A DNA stretch of 6,759 bases, taken from JAGXIT01 sp049293335 (GTDB lineage Bacteria; Patescibacteriota; Saccharimonadia; Saccharimonadales; UBA4665). Under the pieces are notes generated by a model that was not told the DNA's origin, ran no database searches, and saw only the letters and a program-made list of their open reading frames with translations. The position numbers and the translations under genes are program-made. This document shows positions 1-4,501 of this stretch, piece after piece. The stretch is taken from NCBI GenBank assembly GCA_049293335.1, contig JBATSO010000046.1, forward strand, positions 1-6,759. The letters run 5' to 3'. Each line of letters begins with the position of its first letter. The first letter of the stretch is position 1.

Positions 1-42
1 AACCGAACGGGGCGCCAAAGCTTTAGCTACTGTGCTGTCGCT

Positions 43-122
43 CTGCACCACTACGTGGCGCAGCAGCTCCAGTAACCCTACGGGTTATTTCCAGCAGCTT
101 GCGCTGCTTGGGTAGTGAGCAG
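43..122 (-). ncRNA. Candidate structured RNA or RNA 5' part, family not recognised
   Basis: No gene is convincing here, but the bases fold into a nested structure. Bases 43-46 and 49-54 pair with 119-122 and 112-117, giving a 10-bp helix with a small internal loop. It encloses two perfect 6-bp hairpins, at 72-86 (TAACCC/GGGTTA) and 92-107 (AGCAGC/GCTGCT). Read on the minus strand the second has a GCAA loop, a GNRA tetraloop, which is why I prefer that strand. A competing local hairpin exists at 43-63 (CTGC-CCAC/GTGG-GCAG). The region is visibly richer in G and C than the sequence to its right. I see no match to RNase P RNA, tmRNA, SRP RNA or tRNA signatures. It may instead be the end of a coding region running in from the left, since one plus frame stays open to 115 and one minus frame is open from 84 to 1. 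Confidence 0.33.
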
Positions 123-137
123 TTACATAAAATGTTT

Positions 138-165
138 TAGACATTTAACACTTTCATGGTAAAAT
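138..165 (+). promoter_or_regulatory. Sigma70-like promoter, probably leaderless
   Basis: The -35 box TAGACA (138-143, 5 of 6 consensus) and the -10 box TAAAAT (160-165, 5 of 6) are 16 bases apart. The expected transcription start, about 7 bases past the -10 box, falls at 171-173, exactly at the ATG at 172. No Shine-Dalgarno sequence fits between promoter and gene, so the mRNA would be leaderless. The spacing is seen; promoter activity is inferred. Confidence 0.55.
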
Positions 166-175
166 AATACTATGT

Positions 176-406
176 TTGAACTACCCCCCCTCTAAAAGAG
201 CGATCGTACCCATTGATCCGACAGAACGAGGTAACTTACTGGTAGCCGCCGCAAGAGAATCAGGTATAGACCTTAAGTTTTTAGCTGGTTCTTTGCCAAA
301 CGGTTATCGAGTTCCAAAACAACCACCACAAAGTAATACCTCGAACCTCACAGCCGCGGCTATACAGGCAACTAGCGGCCTAGCACCAAAAGACATAGTA
401 CATTAA
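176..406 (+). CDS. Small hypothetical protein, start disrupted by poly-C tract
   Basis: I do not recognise this protein. The uninterrupted frame begins at a TTG at 176 and gives 76 residues. It is soluble in character, with no membrane segment or signal peptide, proline-rich near the start (PPSK), and has a middle part (residues 17-46) that could form a short alpha-beta fold. The TTG is probably not the original start: an ATG at 172 lies exactly where a leaderless mRNA from the promoter at 138-165 would begin, but its frame reaches TAA at 193-195 after the seven C at 184-190. With six C the ATG frame would join this one and the protein would begin MFELPPSKRAIVPID, 77 residues long. So the gene is intact from TTG, switched off by slippage, or affected by a homopolymer sequencing error. 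It converges on the glycosyltransferase gene, 113 bases away. Confidence 0.5.
   Translation: MNYPPSKRAIVPIDPTERGNLLVAAARESGIDLKFLAGSLPNGYRVPKQPPQSNTSNLTAAAIQATSGLAPKDIVH
184..190 (+). repeat. Homopolymer of seven C inside the gene start
   Basis: Seven consecutive C follow CTA at codon 4 of the ATG-172 frame. Removing one C fuses ATG-172 to the long downstream frame. Such tracts are prone to slipped-strand mispairing and to sequencing miscounts. Confidence 0.8.
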
Positions 407-425
407 TTGTACGATTGAGTCTTAG

Positions 426-456
426 AAGCTAGTAGCTTATTCGAAATTTTATTTTT
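426..456 (+). terminator. Weak possible terminator after the small gene
   Basis: A 5-bp hairpin (AAGCT, loop AGT, AGCTT at 426-438) is followed by a T-rich stretch, TTTTATTTTT at 447-456. The stem is short and the T run starts 8 bases later, so this is a poor match to an intrinsic terminator. The rest of 407-519 shows no other clear element. Confidence 0.22.
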
Positions 457-519
457 AGGCGTACTACACCCTTTATGCTACGTTCGAATTGAGTAAGAGA
501 TAGATTTTGACCGAGCTGA

Positions 520-1695
520 TTACAGTACTTTTTTATATGCTGCTAAGTATTGTTCGCACATGCGGGTGGTTGTAAAACGGGCGCTATAAGAGTCTTTGCA
601 TTTTTTTCGACTAATTTCGGGCCATTTTGTGAGTGCACTCTGTAAATTCTTAATTGTTTTTGGTTCGTTTAGCGTTTTGGCATTGTAAACTTTTTTAGCA
701 ACCCAGCCAGTTTTGCCCTGTTCCACAACTTCGGGTAGCGCCCCAGAATCGAGCGCAATTACAGGCGTGCCCACCGCCAGGGCCTCTACGCTGACCATAC
801 CAAATGGTTCTTCGAACACCGAAGGCACCAGTAGAGCCGCGGCGCTGGCCAGAAACTTTTGCTTTGCTATGGTGCTATCTATAAACCCAACATACTCTAT
901 GTATTCACTCAGCTCGGGCTGAATACGCTCTAGCCAGTAGCTGTGCTTTTCGGAGTCACCATAGTGTTTGCCTGCTATTTTAAGCTTCATGGATTGCGGG
1001 GCAGTTTTGTTATATTCTTTTACAGCCGCAATTGCCAAATGCACGCCCTTAGGCTCAATAATCCTCCCTAAATACGCAAAGTACGGCTGTGCGAGGTCTA
1101 ACCTCGCACACTGCTGGTCAGGGGTGGGGGTAAAACCGTGGTAGATGTTGGCAACCCAGTTGGTGTCTGCGGGCATGCTGCGGCGTTGGGAGTATGAAAA
1201 CGATATCCAATGAAGGTGCTTGTACTTTGGAAAGTTGTTTTTGTACTTGACCATAAAGTTGTAAGGGTCGTGGTGGGTAAACACAACAGGTTTGTTGCAA
1301 AGCGCTGCAAACGGCAGTGCCGTGTCTTCTTCGTTGGTATACATATGTACAATGTCAAACTCGCCTGCGTTGGCCGCCTGAAACGCTTTGGCAATTAGTT
1401 CGCTCTGCACCTGCCGCGCCAGCGTTATGAAGGTAAGCGGGTGTTTTTTGAGGAGCGACAAGTAGGTGTCGCCCCGTAGCTTTAGTTCATTTTCAAAGTA
1501 GCTCAAGTCTGCCGTTACATTTGTGGCGGTCGTGTCGACAGGCCCAGGTGTAAAGAGTGTGACCTCAGCGCCCAGTTGTTGTAAGCCATTTGCTAGGTCT
1601 AGCGCTAAATGACCGGGCGAAAATATTACCTGCGGCAAAATGCTACGGTGCATAAACATGTGTGGCACCACGAGCGCTATTCGTAGCTTTGTCAT
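520..1695 (-). CDS. Glycosyltransferase, GT4 family (GT-B fold)
   Basis: This gene probably transfers a sugar from an activated nucleotide-sugar to a cell-surface polysaccharide or glycolipid; donor and acceptor cannot be read from sequence. With ATG at 1695 it is 391 residues, normal for the family. The N-terminal Rossmann half starts at LRIALVVP (residue 4 on) with a glycine-rich segment SPGH-LALDLANGLQQLGAEV near 26-45. The C-terminal donor-binding half begins around YFAYLGRIIEPKG (205-217) and carries the EX7E signature: EEPFGMVSVEA at 295-305, catalytic-type glutamates at 296 and 304. The frame stays open upstream to 1785, but those extra 30 codons cross a dispersed hairpin repeat (encoding LNQVQDD) and overlap the GIY-YIG gene, so I chose the internal MTKLRIALVV start. 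No Shine-Dalgarno sequence precedes either start. The gene is 74 bases downstream of the GIY-YIG gene and may be co-transcribed with it. Confidence 0.9.
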   Translation of the reverse strand: MTKLRIALVVPHMFMHRSILPQVIFSPGHLALDLANGLQQLGAEVTLFTPGPVDTTATNVTADLSYFENELKLRGDTYLSLLKKHPLTFITLARQVQSELIAKAFQAANAGEFDIVHMYTNEEDTALPFAALCNKPVVFTHHDPYNFMVKYKNNFPKYKHLHWISFSYSQRRSMPADTNWVANIYHGFTPTPDQQCARLDLAQPYFAYLGRIIEPKGVHLAIAAVKEYNKTAPQSMKLKIAGKHYGDSEKHSYWLERIQPELSEYIEYVGFIDSTIAKQKFLASAAALLVPSVFEEPFGMVSVEALAVGTPVIALDSGALPEVVEQGKTGWVAKKVYNAKTLNEPKTIKNLQSALTKWPEISRKKCKDSYSARFTTTRMCEQYLAAYKKVL

Positions 1696-1712
1696 GCTGA
1701 ACCGACACGAAG

Positions 1713-1740
1713 TGTCATCCTGAACTTGATTCAGGATCTC
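1713..1740. repeat. 28-base hairpin repeat, copy 1
   Basis: The 28 bases are identical to the reverse complement of 2136-2163. The core is an 8-bp inverted repeat, ATCCTGAA, loop CTTGA, TTCAGGAT. Here the hairpin is lengthened by flanking CGAAG (1708-1712) and CTTCG (1741-1745). It sits in the gap before the glycosyltransferase start. It looks like a dispersed REP-type element; similar hairpins are frequent in several bacterial genomes, which is recalled knowledge and not tested here. Confidence 0.8.
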
Positions 1741-1769
1741 CTTCGCTTCACGCATAGCGTCATTCACGG

Positions 1770-2069
1770 CTATGTATCTCCCCAAAACTCATCATTCAAA
1801 CTATTCCAATCGGGATTATCCTTTTCTATAAGCTCTATCTTCCACTGACGGTGCCAGGCTTTAAGCTGTTTCTCTCGATGGATCACTACATCTACACTCG
1901 CACATTCTTCGTAGTAAACGAGTTTGTCTAAGTTGTATTGGGTAGTGAAGCTCTGTGGGTTAGCGTGCGATGTATGCTCAAAATATCTTCTTGAAAGATC
2001 ATTCGTCACACCCACATACAACACGCCCCTCTTTTTATTCGTCAAAATATAGACGTAATATGTCGACAT
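1770..2069 (-). CDS. GIY-YIG nuclease domain protein (UPF0213/YhbQ-like)
   Basis: A 99-residue protein consisting almost entirely of one GIY-YIG domain. The motif halves are VYI at 6-8 and YVG at 18-20, followed by the conserved TNDLSRR segment (22-28) holding the catalytic-type arginine. REKQLKAW at 65-72 carries the metal-binding-type glutamate (E66), and the WKIELIEKDNP segment (76-86) is typical of this short stand-alone subfamily. Related single-domain proteins cut DNA or RNA weakly or act in DNA repair; the cellular role is mostly unknown. No homing-intron or mobile-element context is visible, apart from a hairpin repeat on each side. The ATG at 2069 has no good ribosome-binding site; a weak promoter-like pair (TTCTCA, 18 bases, TACCAT) would place transcription start close to the ATG, but this is a guess. 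Confidence 0.9.
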   Translation of the reverse strand: MSTYYVYILTNKKRGVLYVGVTNDLSRRYFEHTSHANPQSFTTQYNLDKLVYYEECASVDVVIHREKQLKAWHRQWKIELIEKDNPDWNSLNDEFWGDT

Positions 2070-2135
2070 GGTTGATATGGTAGCACGGTAGGCTTATAGG
2101 TGAGAATTGTTACAGAAGCCTGCTTGAGTAACAAC

Positions 2136-2163
2136 GAGATCCTGAATCAAGTTCAGGATGACA
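2136..2163. repeat. 28-base hairpin repeat, copy 2 (inverted)
   Basis: Exact inverted copy of 1713-1740, with the 8-bp stem ATCCTGAA/TTCAGGAT around a 5-base loop. It starts 5 bases beyond the stop codon of the 37-aa gene at 2169, so it is the first structure at the 3' end of the rplK-rplA transcript. It has no T run and is not a classic terminator, but could protect the mRNA end or attenuate transcription. Confidence 0.8.
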
Positions 2164-2168
2164 GAAGA

Positions 2169-2282
2169 TTATTGCTTTTGGGTAGGTTTTTCGTCTAGAA
2201 AGCTCATGTCGATGTCGCCCGATGGCGCATCTTCGCCGTAATACGCATCGGCATCGGTTTGTGGTTTTGTGTTGTCTTCCAT
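2169..2282 (-). CDS. 37-aa acidic small protein, last gene of rplK-rplA operon
   Basis: I do not recognise this protein. The frame runs ATG (2282) to TAA (2169) and encodes 37 residues: MEDNTKPQTDADAYYGED at the start, then a segment with DIDMSFLDEKP and a short KQ tail. It is strongly acidic, low in hydrophobic residues and probably unstructured. The case for a real gene is its ribosome-binding site: a near-perfect AAGGAGG on the minus strand (2288-2294) with 5 bases to the ATG, among the best in the window. It starts 17 bases after the stop of the 82-aa gene. The frame is short enough that automatic gene finders may drop it. Confidence 0.6.
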   Translation of the reverse strand: MEDNTKPQTDADAYYGEDAPSGDIDMSFLDEKPTQKQ

Positions 2283-2299
2283 AAAATCCTCCTTAGTTA

Positions 2300-2548
2300 C
2301 TAGTCGATCCTAGATAAATGATACATCATTTTTACATAGCTGAAGACTGCGAGCACACCATAAATTGCAGTGGCACCGATAAGAAATCGCGTATCAGGAT
2401 TTTCGGCAAAAGTTTGGAACACTTCTGGCGGAGTCAAATTTATGCCAAGAGCATCGGCAGACTGTCCCGCTACGCATGCTGGCAAAGCAAAAGAGCCTAC
2501 CCACAAAGCATCATTCCTAAACTGTCTGTCCCGTGCTTCTGGATTCAT
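2300..2548 (-). CDS. 82-aa hypothetical membrane protein after rplA
   Basis: I do not recognise this protein. It has a polar N-terminus (MNPEARDRQFRND), a moderately hydrophobic stretch at 14-28 (LWVGSFALPACVAG), a polar middle around 33-54, and a clear membrane-spanning segment at 55-77 (FLIGATAIYGVLAVFSYV...). It is likely a small inner-membrane protein with one or two helices. The ATG is 8 bases after the rplA stop, with no good Shine-Dalgarno sequence, so translation probably depends on coupling to rplA. Frame and context support a real gene; function is unknown. Confidence 0.6.
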   Translation of the reverse strand: MNPEARDRQFRNDALWVGSFALPACVAGQSADALGINLTPPEVFQTFAENPDTRFLIGATAIYGVLAVFSYVKMMYHLSRID

Positions 2549-2556
2549 GACGAGTT

Positions 2557-3522
2557 TTATTCGTTGGGGTTGACGGTGATGCTGGGGCCCATGGTGGTGG
2601 TAACGTGAATGGCTTTTATATACGTGCCTTTTACGCTTTGTGGCTTAGCGCTCTTAATGCTGGCCATAACAGCCTGTGCGTTTTCGAGCAACTTAACGCC
2701 ACCAAAACTCACCTTGCCGACTGCTAGGTGCACAATGCCCGTGCTATCAACACGGTATTCAACACGGCCAGCTTTGGCCTCGGCTACGGCTTTGTTAACA
2801 TCGGTGGTAACGGTACCGCTCTTTGGGTTTGGCATGAGACCGCGTGGGCCTAGCAAACGAGCGTATTTACCAAGTTTTGGCATGTTAGTTGGGGTAGCTA
2901 TAAGGGTATCGAAGTTTATTTCACCCTTGTCGAGCTGTTTCATGATTTCTTCTACACCGCTGACATCGGCGTTTTCGGCTTTGTCATCGGCAAACACAGC
3001 AACACGTACGCTTTTACCTGTGCCTTGGGGCAAAACTAGGTTGGCGCGAATGTTTTGGTCGGCCTGGCGAGGGTCAACGCCCAAATTTACGTGAAGTTCT
3101 ACACTGGCGTCGAACTTTACAGAACTCGTTTTGGTAGCAAGTTCTAGCGCTTCTTTAAGCGTGTGTACCTTGTCTTTTTGAATAAGTTCGGCGGCCTTGC
3201 GGTAGCCCTTGCTGCGGCGTTCTAAACGACTACGAGTTGGCGTAACTGGCTTATGTACTTTAGTAGCCTCGGCTTCTTCATCACGGTTTTTTTGGCTTTC
3301 AATTTTTTCAAGCTTGGCTTCGGCTTCTTCAAGGCCTTTGGCGCTGCGCTTGCCTGCTTTGGCAAGCTTTTTTTCAGCCTGGGGTGCGGTGTTTTCCTCT
3401 GTTGCTTCAGCTTCATTGGCCTTTTCGACCGCTTCTGATAGTTCTGCAACCGTGTTTTTGGCGCTCATTTCGAGGTTTAGGGCCTCGGCCTCGGCTAGCA
3501 ACTCATTTTTCTTTTTTGCCAT
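2557..3522 (-). CDS. rplA: Ribosomal protein L1 with long N-terminal extension
   Basis: L1 forms the mobile stalk of the large subunit near the exit site, binds 23S rRNA, and in many bacteria represses its own operon by binding the mRNA leader. The core is typical: SKGYRKAAELI (104-114), the LGVDPRQADQNIR segment (147-159), the family signature LLGPRGLMPNPKSGTVT (223-239), and RVDSTGIVHLAVGKVSF (257-273). At 321 residues it is about 90 longer than usual. The excess is at the N-terminus: residues 5-36 resemble a small helix-extended-helix (HeH/LEM or Rho-N-like) module, 37-90 are alanine-, glutamate- and lysine-rich and probably coiled or disordered, and 91-103 are basic. AAGGAG precedes the ATG at good spacing. 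The only methionine before residue 190 apart from the start is at 19, so a short-form start is unlikely. Confidence 0.97.
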   Translation of the reverse strand: MAKKKNELLAEAEALNLEMSAKNTVAELSEAVEKANEAEATEENTAPQAEKKLAKAGKRSAKGLEEAEAKLEKIESQKNRDEEAEATKVHKPVTPTRSRLERRSKGYRKAAELIQKDKVHTLKEALELATKTSSVKFDASVELHVNLGVDPRQADQNIRANLVLPQGTGKSVRVAVFADDKAENADVSGVEEIMKQLDKGEINFDTLIATPTNMPKLGKYARLLGPRGLMPNPKSGTVTTDVNKAVAEAKAGRVEYRVDSTGIVHLAVGKVSFGGVKLLENAQAVMASIKSAKPQSVKGTYIKAIHVTTTMGPSITVNPNE

Positions 3523-3538
3523 TTCTTATTCTCCTTTC

Positions 3539-3581
3539 GTGGTTCAAACCCCTTCGTAGCCTTGGCGAAGAAGGGTCCCAC
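3539..3581. repeat. 43-base inverted-repeat element between the 92-aa gene and rplA
   Basis: Outer arms GTGG (3539-3542) and CCAC (3578-3581) flank an inner stem CCCTTC (3550-3555) and GAAGGG (3570-3575), with a 14-base loop that can pair further. It fills most of the only sizeable gap (79 bases) inside the ribosomal operon and ends about 10 bases upstream of the rplA ribosome-binding site. It may be a dispersed palindromic element or a regulatory hairpin for rplA. No T run follows on the transcribed strand, so a simple terminator is unlikely. Confidence 0.5.
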
Positions 3582-3601
3582 AATTTATTACAAATAATTT
3601 C

Positions 3602-3880
3602 TTATAATAGGTGCTGATTTGATTCTCTAAACGCATCCCCGTGTAGTGTTCCGGCGGGGTGTAGTTCAGCAATTTTACGGGCTGCGCGTTGCTCCACTGT
3701 CGGTTGCTCTACAACTATTTTACGCGGTGGGACGTGAATCTGGATGGGGTGTTCTATGCCTGTGTGTTCCGCGGTTACTCCATTAGGATCGAGCGCTGAT
3801 TGCAGTTGATGCGTGCTGATTTCTGTTGAGCGACTAAATGCATACCCAAGTGCATTTACGGGGTCAGTGTTACCAGCCAT
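3602..3880 (-). CDS. 92-aa hypothetical protein between rplK and rplA
   Basis: I do not recognise this protein. It is soluble in character, with no membrane segment or signal peptide. It has several histidines (for example IEHPIQIHVPPRK near 42-54) and a likely amphipathic helix at 60-74 (VEQRAARKIAELHPA). Its ATG is 2 bases after the rplK stop, and a strong Shine-Dalgarno sequence, GGTGGAGG, lies inside the last rplK codons, 7 bases from the ATG. That gives good evidence that it is translated together with L11. The 79-base gap to rplA holds an inverted repeat. Confidence 0.65.
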   Translation of the reverse strand: MAGNTDPVNALGYAFSRSTEISTHQLQSALDPNGVTAEHTGIEHPIQIHVPPRKIVVEQPTVEQRAARKIAELHPAGTLHGDAFRESNQHLL

Positions 3881-3882
3881 GA

Positions 3883-4311
3883 TTACGCCTCCACCTCGAC
3901 ACCCATGCTGCGGGCGGTGCCTTTGACCATTTTCATGACGGCTTCGACATCATCGGTGTTCATATCTGCGGCTTTTTCTTCGGCAATTTTGCGTAGGTCG
4001 GCTTGAGTGAGTTTTTTGGCAACTTTTTCGCTGTTGGGTTTGCCTGAACCTTTTTGAATGCCGAGGGCCGCACGAATGCGGTCGTCGGTTGGCTCGGCGA
4101 CAACACGGAAGCTCATAGTGCGGTCATCGTAGATAGTAATGTGCGCCGTAACGGTTTTACCCTGCATATCGCGAGTGGCGTCGTTAAACGGCTGGATAAA
4201 ATCCATCATATTCACGCCGTACTGACCGAGGGTACTGCCCACTGGAGGCGCAGCGCTGGCTTGGCCACCTTTAATTTTCATTTTTAGATTTGCTTTGACG
4301 ACTTTTGCCAT
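3883..4311 (-). CDS. rplK: Ribosomal protein L11
   Basis: L11 binds the GTPase-associated centre of 23S rRNA and supports elongation-factor function and the stringent response. Length, 142 residues, is normal. The N-terminal domain contains GGQASAAPPVGSTLGQYGVN (15-34), with the conserved prolines where thiostrepton-type antibiotics bind. The C-terminal RNA-binding domain shows GSGKPNSEKV (87-96) and ends with MVKGTARSMGVEVE. One departure: the linker that usually reads TPPA..LLKKAAGI is AEPTDDRIRAALGI here, without the double proline. AAGGAG lies about 7 bases before the ATG. It is the first gene of its operon, with its own promoter and leader, and not joined to nusG as in most bacteria. Confidence 0.98.
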   Translation of the reverse strand: MAKVVKANLKMKIKGGQASAAPPVGSTLGQYGVNMMDFIQPFNDATRDMQGKTVTAHITIYDDRTMSFRVVAEPTDDRIRAALGIQKGSGKPNSEKVAKKLTQADLRKIAEEKAADMNTDDVEAVMKMVKGTARSMGVEVEA

Positions 4312-4327
4312 CTGTTATCTCCTTTTC

Positions 4328-4369
4328 GAACGGGATATTATGAGGTGTTTGAAGCTAACCTCGCCGTTC
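4328..4369 (-). promoter_or_regulatory. Structured leader of rplK, possible L1-binding site
   Basis: In the minus-strand leader GAACGG (4369-4364) pairs with CCGTTC (4333-4328), and inside it GAGGT (4362-4358) pairs with ACCTC (4346-4342). The two helices are separated by an asymmetric internal loop, 1 base on one side and 8 A/T-rich bases on the other. Two helices with an asymmetric loop containing GAGG is the general form of known L1 sites in 23S rRNA and in L1-regulated mRNAs. The fold ends only a few bases before the rplK ribosome-binding site. The pairing is seen; L1 binding is inferred. Confidence 0.4.
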
Positions 4370-4400
4370 TCCTACCTTTAAGTAGTACGTAACAGGGGCA

Positions 4401-4429
4401 AGTATAGCAAATTAACCTGGCTGTGTCGA
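4401..4429 (-). promoter_or_regulatory. Strong sigma70-like promoter of the rplK-rplA operon
   Basis: On the minus strand the -35 box TCGACA (4429-4424) and the -10 box TATACT (4406-4401) each match 5 of 6 consensus bases and are 17 bases apart, the optimal spacing. Transcription would start near 4394, giving a leader of about 80 bases before rplK. It faces away from the lipid synthase gene. Confidence 0.75.
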
Positions 4430-4485
4430 GGCTTGATACGGTTTTTGCACCTGGGCGATGGTTCTGTGACAACATAAAAACACGC

Positions 4486-4491
4486 TATACT
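4486..4491 (+). promoter_or_regulatory. -10 box for the lipid synthase gene, probably leaderless
   Basis: TATACT at 4486-4491 is a good -10 box, and a start about 7 bases later would fall at 4498, only 4 bases before the ATG at 4502. There is no Shine-Dalgarno sequence in between. The -35 region is poor: TTCTGT at 18 bases or TGTGAC at 15 bases. This supports a nearly leaderless mRNA of modest strength. Confidence 0.4.
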
Positions 4492-4501
4492 ACGAATAGC
4501 T

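Noticed and set aside
1..20. Possible tRNA 3' end (CCA-like ending at 15-17)
   Set aside because: The distance from any T-loop-like bases to the CCA is too short for a T-stem plus a 7-bp acceptor stem.
1..115. Open frames at the left edge: plus strand ending at TAG 113-115, and minus strand from 84 to 1
   Set aside because: The plus frame gives a serine/threonine-rich string resembling no family, the minus frame has no ATG, and the segment is better explained by its base pairing. A gene end running in from outside cannot be excluded.
713..922. Plus-strand and alternative minus-strand frames inside the glycosyltransferase gene
   Set aside because: They overlap the EX7E-containing coding region and show no independent start signals.
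2609..3094. 161-aa plus-strand frame opposite the L1 core
   Set aside because: It mirrors the conserved rplA coding sequence and has no ribosome-binding site or recognisable motif.
3209..3559. 116-aa plus-strand frame opposite rplA
   Set aside because: It is the antisense of the Ala/Glu/Lys-rich L1 extension, which yields a Ser/Phe/Leu-rich artefact.
3541..3581. Degenerate tRNA T-arm look-alike (GGTTTGAACC on the minus strand)
   Set aside because: No acceptor, D or anticodon arm can be built around it. The inverted repeat explains the bases better.
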